Part shown: piece after piece, positions 27,031-36,149 of the stretch
Numbering within the stretch: the first letter of the stretch is position 1
Layout of the letters: the number at the start of each line of letters is the position of its first letter
DNA from: Burkholderiales bacterium
Lineage (GTDB): Bacteria > Pseudomonadota > Gammaproteobacteria > Burkholderiales > Burkholderiaceae_E
Direction of reading: 5' to 3'
Assembly (NCBI GenBank): GCA_026399835.1
Contig: JAPLQE010000011.1
Coordinates: 1-64,000, forward strand
Length of the DNA: 64,000 bases
Made by a program: the position numbers and the translations under genes
The notes under the pieces: model-generated
What the model was told of the DNA's origin: nothing
The model's input: only the letters and a program-made list of their open reading frames with translations
Database searches by the model: none

Positions 27031-28224
27031 ATGAACCGTCGCCACCTGCTGCGCGCCGCACTCGCCGCGCCCCTCGCCGCCAGCGCCGGCGGCGTGCTCG
27101 CCGCGCCCGGCACCGACACGAAGCTGCTCTTCGTCTTCCTGCGCGGCGGCTACGATGCCGCGAACCTGCTGGTGCCGGCCGCGAGCCCGTTCTACTACGA
27201 GTCGCGTCCGAACATCGCGATCGCGCGGCCCGGCAGCGGCGCCGACGCGGGCCTGGCGCTCGACGCGGACTGGGCGCTGCACCCGGCGCTGCGCGACACG
27301 GTGTTCCCGCTGTGGGAAACCGGGCAGGCGACCTTCGTGCCCTTCGCCGGCACTGGCGACACCTCGCGCAGCCACTTCGAGACGCAGGACGGCATCGAGT
27401 ACGGACAGGCCATCGGCCGCGGCGTCCCCTACGGTTCGGGCTTCCTCAACCGGCTGGCCGTCGCGCTCGGCGGCCCCGCCTCGATCGCCTTCACCGAGCG
27501 GCTGCCGATCGTCTTCAGCGGCACGCAGCCGGTGCCCAACCTGTCGCTGCGGGCTGCGCTGCGGCCTGCGGTCGACGCGCGCCAGAGCGCGATCATCGGC
27601 GCGATGTACGGCGAGACGCCGCTCGGGCGCACCGTCGCCGAGGGCTTCGCGGTCCGCGACGACGCGATGCGCCAGGCGGGCGCGATGTCCGCCGAGATGC
27701 AGGCGGCGAACCGCGAGGCGGTGAGCACGCGCGGCTTCGAGCAGGAGGCGCGCCGCATCGCGCGGCTCATGCGCGAGCGCTACGCGCTCGGCTTCGTCGA
27801 CGTCGGCGGCTGGGACACGCATGTCGGCGAAGGGGGCGCGAAGGGCGCGCTCGCCAACCGGCTCGAGGAGCTCGGCCGCGGCCTCGCGGGCGTCGCCGAC
27901 GAGATGGGGCCCGCGTGGTCGCGCACGGTGGTGGTGGTGGCGAGCGAATTCGGCCGCACCTTCCGCGAGAACGGCAACCGCGGCACCGACCACGGCCACG
28001 GCAGCGCGTGGTGGCTGCTCGGCGGCGCGGTGCGCGGCGGGCGCATCGCCGGCGAACAGGTGCGCATCGAGCGCGCGACGCTGCACCAGGACCGCGACTG
28101 GCCGGTGCTCAACGAGTACCGGGCGATGCTGGGCGGGGTGTTCGCGCGGCTCTACGGGCTCGACGCGGCGCGTCTCGACGCGGTGTTCCCCGGCGCGCGT
28201 GCGCGCGAGCTCGGGCTGGTCTGA
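27031..28224 (+). CDS. DUF1501 family protein with Tat-like signal
   Basis: The 397-residue DUF1501 protein belongs to the sulfatase/alkaline-phosphatase-like fold. The N-terminus MNRRHLLRAALAAPLAASAGGVLA is a Tat-type signal. Conserved stretches are LLFVFLRGGYDAANLLVP, ADWALHPALRD, SRSHFETQDGIEYG, DVGGWDTH and TDHGHGSAWWLLGG. ATG 27031 is chosen over 27007 and 27028 because GAGAGG lies 6 bp upstream. It follows the DUF1800 gene by 31 bp, a widespread pair of exported proteins. Confidence 0.92.
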   Translation: MNRRHLLRAALAAPLAASAGGVLAAPGTDTKLLFVFLRGGYDAANLLVPAASPFYYESRPNIAIARPGSGADAGLALDADWALHPALRDTVFPLWETGQATFVPFAGTGDTSRSHFETQDGIEYGQAIGRGVPYGSGFLNRLAVALGGPASIAFTERLPIVFSGTQPVPNLSLRAALRPAVDARQSAIIGAMYGETPLGRTVAEGFAVRDDAMRQAGAMSAEMQAANREAVSTRGFEQEARRIARLMRERYALGFVDVGGWDTHVGEGGAKGALANRLEELGRGLAGVADEMGPAWSRTVVVVASEFGRTFRENGNRGTDHGHGSAWWLLGGAVRGGRIAGEQVRIERATLHQDRDWPVLNEYRAMLGGVFARLYGLDAARLDAVFPGARARELGLV

Positions 28225-28263
28225 GCGGCATCGCCCGCCGCCGCGCGGCAGCGGGCACGATGC

Positions 28264-28284
28264 GCGCGGCCGGGCAGGCCGCGC
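28264..28284. terminator. GC-rich hairpin between convergent genes
   Basis: GCGCGGCC-GGGCA-GGCCGCGC is a perfect 8-bp stem with a 5-nt loop between the convergent DUF1501 and FAH genes. There is no T run, so its strength as a terminator is uncertain. Confidence 0.35.
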
Positions 28285-28296
28285 GTACCGCTCCGA

Positions 28297-29139
28297 TCAG
28301 GCCGGGTCGGCCGCGATCGGATTGCGCAGCACGCCCACCCGATCGATCTCGATCTCGACCACGTCGCCGGCCTTCATCCAGACCGGCGGCGTGCGCCGCG
28401 CGCCGACACCGCCCGGCGTGCCGGTGACGATCACGTCGCCCGGCTCGAGCGGCGCCACCGTCGACACGTACGCGATCTGCTTGGCGATCGTGTGGATCAT
28501 CATCTCGGTGGTCGCGCGCTGCATCTCGGCGCCGTTCAGTCGCGTGATCAGCGTCATCGAGGTGCCGAACGGGATCTCGTCGGCGGTGACCATCCACGGC
28601 CCGAACGCGCCGCTGTGCCAGAAGTTCTTGCCCGGCGCGAACTGCGAGGTGTGGCGCTGCCAGTCGCGGATGCTGCCGTCGTTGAAGCAGGCGTAGCCGG
28701 CGATGTGCCGGCCCGCGTCGGCCTCGGCGATGCGCCGGCCGCCGCGGCCGATCACCACCGCGATCTCGCCCTCGTAGTCGAACTGGATCGACTCGCGCGG
28801 GATCATCATGGGCTGATCGTGCCCGACCTGCGCGTCGGCCCAGCGCGTGAAGAAGGTCGGCTGCTCGGTGACCTCGCGGCCGGTCTCGCGCACGTGCTCG
28901 CCGTAGTTCAGGCCGCAGCACCAGACCTTGCCCGGGTCGGGGACCACCGGCTGCAGCGCGACCCCGTCGAGCGCGGCGTCCGGCTTGCGGCCGGCGGCCC
29001 AGGCCGCCACGCGCGCGATGCCGTCGGCCGCGAGGGCGGCCTTGAGCGTCGGGTACTGCGAGGTCGCGTCGACCACGCCGCCATCGACCACCGCGCCCCA
29101 TGCGGGACGGCCGTTCAGGGTGAAGCTCGCCAGTTTCAT
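28297..29139 (-). CDS. Fumarylacetoacetate hydrolase family protein
   Basis: The 280-residue FAH-family enzyme likely hydrolyses or decarboxylates a 2-oxo acid from aromatic ring cleavage. Metal-site phrases are QFDYEGEIAVVIGRGGRRI and FNDGSIRDWQ; PGDVIVTGTPGGVG and WMKAGDVVEIEIDRVGVLRN form the C-terminal core. Start ATG 29139 (MKLASFTLNGRPAWG). It follows the Bug receptor gene by 16 bp on the same strand. A near-identical relic of its C-terminus occurs at 43319-43446. Confidence 0.92.
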   Translation of the reverse strand: MKLASFTLNGRPAWGAVVDGGVVDATSQYPTLKAALAADGIARVAAWAAGRKPDAALDGVALQPVVPDPGKVWCCGLNYGEHVRETGREVTEQPTFFTRWADAQVGHDQPMMIPRESIQFDYEGEIAVVIGRGGRRIAEADAGRHIAGYACFNDGSIRDWQRHTSQFAPGKNFWHSGAFGPWMVTADEIPFGTSMTLITRLNGAEMQRATTEMMIHTIAKQIAYVSTVAPLEPGDVIVTGTPGGVGARRTPPVWMKAGDVVEIEIDRVGVLRNPIAADPA

Positions 29140-29155
29140 CGTCCGTGTTCTCCGT

Positions 29156-30136
29156 TCAATCGAGCTTGACGCCCGCCTGCCTGACCACCGCGCTCCAGCG
29201 CGCCTGGTCGGCCTTGATGAAGGCCTTGAACTCGGCGGGCGTGCTGCCCACCGGGTCCCCGCCGAAGCTGCGCCATTGCTCGACGAAGTCGGGCGCCTTG
29301 GCACCCGCGGCCACCGCGGCCGCGAGTCTCTCCTGGATCGCCGCCGGTGTCCCCGCGGGCGCGAACAATCCGATCCACGCGATCGGCTGGTAGTCGGGCA
29401 GGCCGAGCTCGGCGAAGGTCGGCACGTCGGGCAGCGACGGATGCCGGCCGGTGCCGGTGACCGCGAGCACCTTGAGCTTGCCGCCGCGGATGTTGCCGAT
29501 GGCCGCGGGCATGCCGTCGAACATCAGCTGCATCGTGCCCGCGAGCAGGTCCGCGTACGGGCTCGAGGTGTTGTACGGCACGAAGCGCATCTTCGCGCCA
29601 GTGGCGGCGGTGAACCATTCGCCGGCCAGGTGCGAGTAGGTGCCGATGCCCTGGGTGGCCGCATTGAACGCGTCCGGGCTCGCCTTCGCGGCCGCCACCA
29701 GCTCGCGCATGTCGGCGGCCTTCACCGACGGATGCGCGAGCAGGCCGCTGCGCAGCGTGCCCACCAGGCTGACCGGTTCGAAGTCGCGCTCGGCGTTGTA
29801 GGGCAGCTTCGAGAAGACGTAGGGCTGGATCGAGATCGTGCTGGTGAAGCCCATGTACAGCGTGTAGCCGTCGGGCGCGGACTTGGCCGCGGCATCGGTG
29901 CCGATCTGGCCGGCCGCGCCGGGCCGGTTCTCCACGACGATCGACTGGCCGAGCAGCGGCTGCATCTTCGCGACGATCTGGCGCGCGTTGGTGTCGGGCC
30001 CGGTGCCCGCGGGGAAGGGCACGATGATCCGCACCGGCCTGTTCGGATACTCCTGCGCGTGCGCGCCGGACGTCCAGGCCGCCGCCGCGGGCAGCGCGAG
30101 CAGTCCGGCGGCGAGCCGGCGTCGGATCGGGGTCAT
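29156..30136 (-). CDS. Bug/TctC-family periplasmic solute receptor
   Basis: The 326-residue tripartite-tricarboxylate-transporter-type binding protein has a signal peptide ending at GAHAQ. Typical phrases: YPNRPVRIIVPFPAGTGPDTNARQ, VVENRPGAAGQIGTDAAAKSAPDGYTL and LPDVPTFAELGLPDYQ. No TctA/TctB membrane genes are nearby, as is common for the expanded Bug family of Burkholderiales. With the FAH gene downstream it likely binds the carboxylate or aromatic acid degraded by this cluster. Confidence 0.93.
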   Translation of the reverse strand: MTPIRRRLAAGLLALPAAAAWTSGAHAQEYPNRPVRIIVPFPAGTGPDTNARQIVAKMQPLLGQSIVVENRPGAAGQIGTDAAAKSAPDGYTLYMGFTSTISIQPYVFSKLPYNAERDFEPVSLVGTLRSGLLAHPSVKAADMRELVAAAKASPDAFNAATQGIGTYSHLAGEWFTAATGAKMRFVPYNTSSPYADLLAGTMQLMFDGMPAAIGNIRGGKLKVLAVTGTGRHPSLPDVPTFAELGLPDYQPIAWIGLFAPAGTPAAIQERLAAAVAAGAKAPDFVEQWRSFGGDPVGSTPAEFKAFIKADQARWSAVVRQAGVKLD

Positions 30137-30258
30137 CGTCTCGTCTCCTCCTGGGCCGTCGCGCGGGGCGAGGGCGGGTTCGAATCGAAGCGCCGCGCGC
30201 CCGGTCCGGGCAGAGCGACGACGGGAGGCAGTCTGGTCGGAGGGCATGTAATTGTCAA

Positions 30259-30278
30259 CATGCGAGAATTCATGCGAG
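30259..30278. promoter_or_regulatory. Direct repeat in divergent promoter region
   Basis: CATGCGAG occurs twice, at 30259-30266 and 30271-30278, with AATT between. It lies in the 207-bp gap between the Bug receptor (minus) and VOC (plus) genes. It may be an activator site, perhaps for the IclR-type regulator at the end of the cluster; this is inference. Confidence 0.4.
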
Positions 30279-30343
30279 GATTGAACCGATCCGACCGGGT
30301 GCTCCAATCGCGCCGATCGAAATACGACACCAGGAGACTCCCG

Positions 30344-30889
30344 ATGACCGAGGCACCGCCCGACCTGCGCTTCAGCCACTTCGGCTTCTACGTCCGCGAC
30401 ATGGCCGCGATGCAGGCCTTCTACTCGGACGTGCTGGGCCTCACGGTCACCGACCGCGGGCAGCTCGGCCCGGTCGAGCTGGTCTTCCTGAGCCGCGACC
30501 CCGAGGAGCACCACCAGATCGTGCTGGCGAGCGGCCGGCCCGAGGGCGCGGCCTTCAACCCGATCAACCAGATCTCGTTCCGCGTGCCCGACGTCGCGGC
30601 GCTGCGCGCGCTGAGCCGCCGGCTGCGCGCGGCCGAGGCCGCCGACCTGGTCGCGGTCACGCACGGCAATGCCATCTCGATCTACTTCCGCGATCCCGAG
30701 GGCAACCGCCTCGAGGTGTTCTTCGACACGCCCTGGTACTGCGAGCAGCCGCTGCGCGAGCCGGTCGACCTCGAGCAGCCGGACGATGCGCTGATGGCGC
30801 AGTCCGAGGCGATGGCGCGCGCGCGGCCCGGCTTCAAGCCGCGCGCGCAGTGGGTCGCCGAGATGCGCGAGCGCATGCGCAGGAGCTGA
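30344..30889 (+). CDS. VOC-superfamily (extradiol-dioxygenase-like) protein
   Basis: The 181-residue vicinal-oxygen-chelate protein has candidate metal ligands H12 (SHFGFYV), H57 (EEHHQIVLA) and E124 (NRLEVFFD), as in one-module extradiol dioxygenases and glyoxalases. AGGAG precedes ATG 30344. The stop is 1 bp before the GTG of the FAD monooxygenase gene, so the two are co-translated. A ring-cleavage role after the hydroxylase step is plausible. Confidence 0.88.
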   Translation: MTEAPPDLRFSHFGFYVRDMAAMQAFYSDVLGLTVTDRGQLGPVELVFLSRDPEEHHQIVLASGRPEGAAFNPINQISFRVPDVAALRALSRRLRAAEAADLVAVTHGNAISIYFRDPEGNRLEVFFDTPWYCEQPLREPVDLEQPDDALMAQSEAMARARPGFKPRAQWVAEMRERMRRS

Positions 30890-30890
30890 G

Positions 30891-32396
30891 GTGGACTGCG
30901 ACGTCGCCATCCTCGGCTGCGGCCCCGTCGGGGCGACGCTGGCCAACCAGCTCGGCGCGGCCGGCCTCGACGTGGTGGTGATCGAGCGCGATGCGCGGGT
31001 GTTCCCGCTGCCGCGCGCGATCCACTTCGACGGCGAGACGATGCGGGTTTTCCAGTCGCTCGGGCTGCGCGCCGAGGTCGAGTCGATCTCGCGCCCGGGC
31101 ACCAAGGGCATGCACTTCGTCAACGCCGAGGACCGTGTGCTGATGGTGCGCGCGGGCACGGCGGCGGAAGGGCCGCAGGGCGGCGCGAACAACCACTACT
31201 TCCATCAGCCGGAGCTCGAGGTGGTGCTGCGTGCGGGGCTGGCGCGGTATCCGAACGTGCGGCTGCTGGCCGGGCGCGAGGCGACCGCGGTGGAGGCGGA
31301 TGCCGCGGGCGTGCGCATCGTGCTCGACGACGGCCTGCATGGCGGGATAGTCACGTCCGTTACGAACAGGCCCGACGCCGCCGGCCCGACCGAGGTCCGC
31401 GCCCGCTGGCTGGTCGGCTGCGACGGCGGCCGCTCGATGGTCCGTCGCGCGATCGGCTCGACGAACGAGGACCTCGGCCTGCACCAGCCCTGGCTGGTGT
31501 TCGACGCGATCCTCGAGCGGGAGCTCGACCTGCCCGACTACACGGTGCAGCGCTGCGACCCGGCGCGCCCGATGACGATGTGCTGCGTCACCGGGCAGCG
31601 CCGGCGCTGGGAGATCATGCTGATGCCGGGCGACGACCCCGAGGCGATCGCGCGGCCCGAGAACGTCTGGCCGCTGATCTCGCGCTGGGTCACGCCGGCC
31701 GATGCGCGGCTCGAGCGCAGCGCGGTCTACACCTTCCATTCGGTGATCGCGCACGGCTGGCGCCGGGGCCGGCTGCTGATCGCCGGCGACGCCGCGCACC
31801 AGACGCCGCCCTTTCTCGGCCAGGGCCTGTGCGCCGGCATCCGCGACTGCGCGAACCTCGCCTGGAAGCTCGTGCGCGTGGCGCGCGGCACGGCGCCCGA
31901 GTCGCTGCTCGACACCTACGAGCGCGAGCGCCGGCCGCACGTGCAGGCCTTCATCGAGCTGGCAGTGCGGCTGGGCGCGGTGATCCAGGCGACCGATCCG
32001 GCGGTGGCGGCCGAGCGCGACGCGCGCTTCCTGCAGGGCGAGGCGCAGGTCTTCGAGTACCCGCAGCCGGGGCTCGGGCCGGGGCTGCACGCGGGCGGGT
32101 TCGGCGGCGTGCTGTTCCCGCAGCCGCGCCTGCCCGACGGGCGCCGCCTCGACGAGGCGCTGGGCAATGCGTATGCGGTGCTGGGTGAGGCCGCTGCGAT
32201 CGACGCGGCCGATGCGGCCACGCGCGAGCGCTGGCGCGCGGCGGGGGCGGTCGTCCTGCGCGACCCGGGCGAGGCGGTGGCCGCGTGGTGGCGCGCGCGG
32301 GGCCTGACGGCGGTGGTGCTGCGCCCCGATCGCTACCTGCTGGGCGCGGCCCGCGATGCACACGAGCTCGCGTCGGTCAGCGCGCTGATGGCCTGA
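30891..32396 (+). CDS. FAD-dependent aromatic hydroxylase (MhpA-like)
   Basis: The 501-residue flavoprotein monooxygenase starts at GTG 30891. It has the Rossmann motif ILGCGPVGATLANQLG at the N-terminus, the DG motif GCDGGRSMVRRAIG and the FAD-binding GDAAHQTPPFLGQGLCAGIRDCANLAWKL. It is closest in pattern to 3-(3-hydroxyphenyl)propionate hydroxylases. Upstream dioxygenase, FAH hydrolase and receptor genes suggest a meta-type pathway for a phenolic acid. Exact substrate unknown. Confidence 0.92.
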   Translation: MDCDVAILGCGPVGATLANQLGAAGLDVVVIERDARVFPLPRAIHFDGETMRVFQSLGLRAEVESISRPGTKGMHFVNAEDRVLMVRAGTAAEGPQGGANNHYFHQPELEVVLRAGLARYPNVRLLAGREATAVEADAAGVRIVLDDGLHGGIVTSVTNRPDAAGPTEVRARWLVGCDGGRSMVRRAIGSTNEDLGLHQPWLVFDAILERELDLPDYTVQRCDPARPMTMCCVTGQRRRWEIMLMPGDDPEAIARPENVWPLISRWVTPADARLERSAVYTFHSVIAHGWRRGRLLIAGDAAHQTPPFLGQGLCAGIRDCANLAWKLVRVARGTAPESLLDTYERERRPHVQAFIELAVRLGAVIQATDPAVAAERDARFLQGEAQVFEYPQPGLGPGLHAGGFGGVLFPQPRLPDGRRLDEALGNAYAVLGEAAAIDAADAATRERWRAAGAVVLRDPGEAVAAWWRARGLTAVVLRPDRYLLGAARDAHELASVSALMA

Positions 32397-32401
32397 CGAC
32401 C

Positions 32402-33154
32402 GTGTCGAGCCTCGTGCGCATGCTCTCCGTGCTCGACCTCTTCACCGAGGCCGAGCCCGCGTGGACGCCCGACGCGATCGCGCAGCGCCTGGCCTGCTCG
32501 CTGCCGACCACGTATCGCTACGTGCGCGCGCTGATACAGGCGGGGCTGCTGCGCCGCGCGGCCGCGGGCACCTACGTGCTCGGCACGCGGCTGGCCGAGC
32601 TCGACTTCCAGATGCGCCGCACCGATCCGCTGCTGCGCGACGGCGACGGCGCGCTGCGCGCGCTCTGCGAGGACACCGGCTGCGACGTCGTGGTCGCCGA
32701 GGTGCTGGGCGACCGGCTGATCACCGTGCAGCAGCTCCACGGCTCGGAGGGCGTCTCGGCGAGCTTCGGCCGGGGCCGGCGGATGCCGCCGTTCCGCGGC
32801 ATGCTGTCGAAGACGCTGCTCGCCGGGCTGACCCGGCCGGCGCTGCGCCGGCTGCATGCCGCGCATGCCGCCGAGGCCGCGGCCGAGCCGTTCGCGGCCG
32901 ACTTCGACACGCTGGTGGCGAACCTGCGGCGCATCCGCGCCGACGGCTATGCGGTGTCGGTCGGCGAGCTCGACCCCGGGCTGGCCGGCATCGCGGTGCC
33001 GCTGCCGCGCCCCGGCGATGGCGGCACCGCGGCGCTCGGGGTGATCCTCGCGAAGCGGCGCTTCTCGACCACCGATGTCGACGCGATGGTGCGGCGGCTG
33101 CGGCGCGCGGCCGAGGATGTGGTGCGCGAGGTCGAGGCGCGCGCGGCGGGCTGA
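32402..33154 (+). CDS. IclR-family transcriptional regulator
   Basis: The 250-residue regulator has an N-terminal winged helix (WTPDAIAQRLACSLPTTYRYVRALIQAGLLRR) and a C-terminal effector domain (RLITVQQLHGSEGVSASFGRGRRMPPFRGMLSKTLLAGL, RADGYAVSVGELDPGLAGIAVPL). GTG 32402 starts 5 bp after the hydroxylase stop. It probably controls the aromatic cluster in response to its substrate. Confidence 0.9.
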   Translation: MSSLVRMLSVLDLFTEAEPAWTPDAIAQRLACSLPTTYRYVRALIQAGLLRRAAAGTYVLGTRLAELDFQMRRTDPLLRDGDGALRALCEDTGCDVVVAEVLGDRLITVQQLHGSEGVSASFGRGRRMPPFRGMLSKTLLAGLTRPALRRLHAAHAAEAAAEPFAADFDTLVANLRRIRADGYAVSVGELDPGLAGIAVPLPRPGDGGTAALGVILAKRRFSTTDVDAMVRRLRRAAEDVVREVEARAAG

Positions 33155-33329
33155 GGCCACGGCGGCTCGGCCGTCCTGCCGCAGCCTGTGGGCTGCGCTG
33201 CGCCGTGCCCGGGGCGCAGAGCCGGGTGGCGACGCGGGCGGATCGGATGCAGTCGATGGTCGGCCGGCGGCCCTCGCAGATCAGTCACCAGGGATACCTG
33301 CGGGCCTTCGGGACCGCCCCTTCTCTGCC

Positions 33330-33539
33330 TCAAGGGGCAATGACATCCAGCGTCGGGAAATAGGTCCGGAAACGGCTGGCGTCCCGAGTCAGCACGGGCC
33401 AGCCCTCGACGACCGCGTGGGCGCCGATGAAGAAGCCGGGCAGCACCTGCGCCTTGCTGCCGCCGCGCCGGCGGTACCAGTCGGCCCACTGAGGATCGTT
33501 CTGCAGCACGTCCACCAGGACGTTGGTGTCCACCAGCAC
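33330..33539 (-). pseudogene. PIN-domain toxin relic with internal deletion
   Basis: The frame encodes 69 residues: VLVDTNVLVDVLQNDPQWADW (N-terminus of a PIN nuclease with the first catalytic Asp) joined in frame to YRRRGGSKAQVLPGFFIGAHA and TRDASRFRTYFPTLDVIAP (normal C-terminus). Against full PIN proteins (about 130-140 residues) the middle, including the catalytic Glu, is lost. The 5' side is fused to the sulfatase relic at about 33545. It is not expected to be active. Confidence 0.72.
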
Positions 33540-33545
33540 GGCGAG

Positions 33546-34052
33546 CCGACCGCGTGGTACTCGCTGAACCCCACCCGCGACGGGTCGTCCGCCTCGCACG
33601 CGATCGACAGCAGCGAGCGTCCGGGCAGATCGGGCGGCGCGGCAACGCCGCCCACATCCAGCACGGTCGGCGCGATATCCACGAGATTGACCAGCGTCGA
33701 GCACACGCGACCCTGCGGCACGCCCGGTCCGGCCAGGATCATCGGCACCTCGGTCGACTCCCGGTAGAGCATCGACTTGTTCCACAGGCCGCGCACGCCC
33801 TGGTTGTCACCGTGGTCGCTGCTGAAGAACACCAGGACCAGCCCGTAGTAGCAGGCCAGCGCCAGCCGGCGGCGCGCGTCGGTGCCGAGCTCGGCGTCGG
33901 CGTCGCTGAAGTCCACGAAGCGCTGCACCCACGGGTGTCGTGCATGACCGTCGCGCCGCGCTCGTGGAGCCAGCGTGCCGCCTGCTCGCGCGAGGCGGCG
34001 TCGTAGCGGTTGTAGCGCGACTCGCCCGGCCCGAGCTCCCGGAACAGGCGCG
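33546..34052 (-). pseudogene. Choline-sulfatase-like arylsulfatase relic
   Basis: Pieces of one sulfatase appear in order but in different frames: RLFRELGPGESRYNRYD...ARWLHERGA (33940-34052), then RFVDFSDADAELGTDARRRLALACYYGLV, then directly FFSSDHGDNQGVRGLWNKSMLYRESTEVPMILAGPG and DPSRVGFSEYHAVGSP, where it breaks into the PIN relic. The N-terminus with the sulfatase Cys/Ser motif, a segment before SDHGDN, and the C-terminus are missing. At least three deletions are needed to explain this. Confidence 0.68.
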
Positions 34053-34211
34053 AGGGCCGCGGCTCGCTGGGCAGGGGATCGCGGTCAGGCTGTGCGCCAC
34101 GGTGAACGCTGGTGTCGCGACCGAGGCTGCACCTGATCCGGTGCCACGGGGTGCCGGCGCCCACCGAGTCGCGGTCCGCGGTGCGTCCCCGGCCCCGACG
34201 GGGCCCGCGCG

Positions 34212-35105
34212 TCAGACCGGCACCGGCCCCAGGATCCCCGAGCGGTGCAGCCGACGCGGCAACGCGCCGTAGTCGAACACCGCGAGGTGCTGCACCGCGC
34301 AGTTGTCCCACACGATCAGGTCGCCCGGGCGCCAGGAGTGCCGGTACTGGAACGCGGGCTGCTGCACGTGCCGGTTCAGCCGTTCGAGCAGGGCCTGCCC
34401 TTCGCCCTCGGGCAGCCCCACGATCTCGGCGGTGTGCCCTTCCGTGACGAACAGTCCGCGCCGGCCGGTGACCGGATGGGTCCGCACCACCGGATGATCG
34501 ACGTCGGGCAATGCCGCCTTCTGCTCGGCACTGAGCGGCGCGCGCTTCAACTGGCCCTTCGCGCGCTTCTTCTCGATGTGACGCTCGAAGCTGTGGATCG
34601 CGCGCAGCCCGTCGATCCGCGCACGCTCGGCGTCGGGCAGGGCCTCGTACGCATGCGTGGCGCTGGCGAACACGGTGTCGCCGAGGGCACGGCCGTCGCG
34701 CTCCGGGATCTGGATCCCGTAGAGCACGGTGTACAGGTCCGGCGTCTTCAGGTACGAACCGTCGGTGTGCCACAGCATGCCGGCGTCGGCGATGCCGATC
34801 GCCTCGCCGTTCTCGGTGATGTTCGACACGATCGACAGCTCGGGCTGGCCGGGGACCGCGTACCGGTTGTAGAACGACACGCGCGGCTCGCCGATCTGCT
34901 TGGCAAACGTGGTCTGCTGGGCCGGTGTCAGGTGCTGGTCGCGGATCACGATCACCGCGTGCCGGTGCAGCGCGTCGCGCACGAAGGCGAGCGCCGCATC
35001 GTCGAGGCCGGCGGCGACGTCCAGTCCGGTGAGCTCGGCGCCGATCGGCGCGTCCATCGGGATCACGGCACGGCGTGCGTCGGCAACGGAGGCGGTCTGG
35101 GTCAT
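34212..35105 (-). CDS. TauD/TfdA-family Fe(II)/2-oxoglutarate dioxygenase
   Basis: The 297-residue dioxygenase has iron ligands H113 and D115 in LWHTDGSY and distal H273 in WDNCAVQHLAVFDY; an Arg of PRRLHR binds 2-oxoglutarate. It is the last gene of the operon TauD-aldolase-Bug-TauD. Such enzymes hydroxylate sulfonates, aryloxyacids or related carboxylates and release the side group. The specific substrate is not evident; having two different paralogs in one operon is notable. Confidence 0.92.
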   Translation of the reverse strand: MTQTASVADARRAVIPMDAPIGAELTGLDVAAGLDDAALAFVRDALHRHAVIVIRDQHLTPAQQTTFAKQIGEPRVSFYNRYAVPGQPELSIVSNITENGEAIGIADAGMLWHTDGSYLKTPDLYTVLYGIQIPERDGRALGDTVFASATHAYEALPDAERARIDGLRAIHSFERHIEKKRAKGQLKRAPLSAEQKAALPDVDHPVVRTHPVTGRRGLFVTEGHTAEIVGLPEGEGQALLERLNRHVQQPAFQYRHSWRPGDLIVWDNCAVQHLAVFDYGALPRRLHRSGILGPVPV

Positions 35106-35137
35106 TTCGGGGGTCCTGTAGGCAGGGATGAGGGCGA

Positions 35138-36118
35138 TCAGTCCGACTTCGCGCCCGAGACGCGCACGATCTCGGCCCAGCGGGTGCGCTCGCTGCGGAT
35201 CGTCGAGGCGAACTGCTCGGGGGTGTTCGCCACCGCTTCGCTGCCGCCGGCGGCGAGCTTGCCCTGAACCGCCTCGCGTGCGGCGATCTTCACGATCGCC
35301 GCGTGCAGTCGGGTGACGACCTCGCGCGGCATCCCGGCCGGACCGACCAGGCCGGCCCAGGTCTCGGCGACGTAGTCGGAGACCCCGCCCTCGCCGATCG
35401 TCGGCACGTCCGGAAATGCCGCGGACCGCTTCGCGGAGGTGACCGCGATCGCCCGGACCCGACCGTCGCGGATCATCGGCGTCGCCGTGCTGAGCGTGTC
35501 GAACATCACCTGGATGTGGCCGGCGATGACGTCGTTGGTGGCGAGCGACGTGCCCTTGTAGGGCACGTGGACGACATCGATGCCGGTGCGCACCTTCAGC
35601 ATCTCGGTCGACAGGTGGGCGAGCGTGCCGTTGCCGCCGCTACCGAAGTTCAGCTTGCCGGGATTCGCCTTCGCGTAGGCCACCAGTTCCGGGATCGTGC
35701 GGAACGGCATCGCCGGGTTCGACTGAAGCACCAGCGGGCCCGACGACACGATCGAGATCGGCGTGAGGTCCTTCTCGGGATCGAACGGCATCTTTCCGTA
35801 GAGCGCCGGGTTGATCGTCAGCGTGCCCGCCGAGACCATCGCGAGCGTATAGCCGTCGGGCGCGGTGCGCGCGACCTGGTCGGTGCCGGTGTTGCCGTTG
35901 GCGCCGGGCCGGTTGTCGATCACGAACGGCTGGCCGAACTCTTCGGCCAGCGCCTGGGCGAACAGCCGCGCGGTCAGGTCGAGGTTGCCGCCGACCACGT
36001 ACGGCACCACGATGCGCACCGGCCTGTCGGGGTAGCGCTGCGCCTGAGCGGCGGCGAACGGCGCCAGGCACAGCGCCGCGAACGCGGTGAGCAGGGCGAG
36101 CGGTCGAAGGCGATTCAT
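35138..36118 (-). CDS. Bug/TctC-family periplasmic solute receptor
   Basis: The 326-residue binding protein has a signal peptide ending near AAAQAQ. Family phrases: RYPDRPVRIVVPYVVGGNLDLTARL, VIDNRPGANGNTGTDQVARTAPDGYTL, FGSGGNGTLAHLSTEMLKVRTGIDVVHVPYKGTS and FPDVPTIGEGGVSDY. ATG 36118 is chosen; the upstream in-frame region is a shadow of the aldolase gene. It lies 31 bp after the aldolase stop, in the TauD operon, and likely captures that operon's substrate. Confidence 0.93.
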   Translation of the reverse strand: MNRLRPLALLTAFAALCLAPFAAAQAQRYPDRPVRIVVPYVVGGNLDLTARLFAQALAEEFGQPFVIDNRPGANGNTGTDQVARTAPDGYTLAMVSAGTLTINPALYGKMPFDPEKDLTPISIVSSGPLVLQSNPAMPFRTIPELVAYAKANPGKLNFGSGGNGTLAHLSTEMLKVRTGIDVVHVPYKGTSLATNDVIAGHIQVMFDTLSTATPMIRDGRVRAIAVTSAKRSAAFPDVPTIGEGGVSDYVAETWAGLVGPAGMPREVVTRLHAAIVKIAAREAVQGKLAAGGSEAVANTPEQFASTIRSERTRWAEIVRVSGAKSD

Positions 36119-36149
36119 GGTGGGCGTGCCTCGGAGTCGTCGGTGGAGG

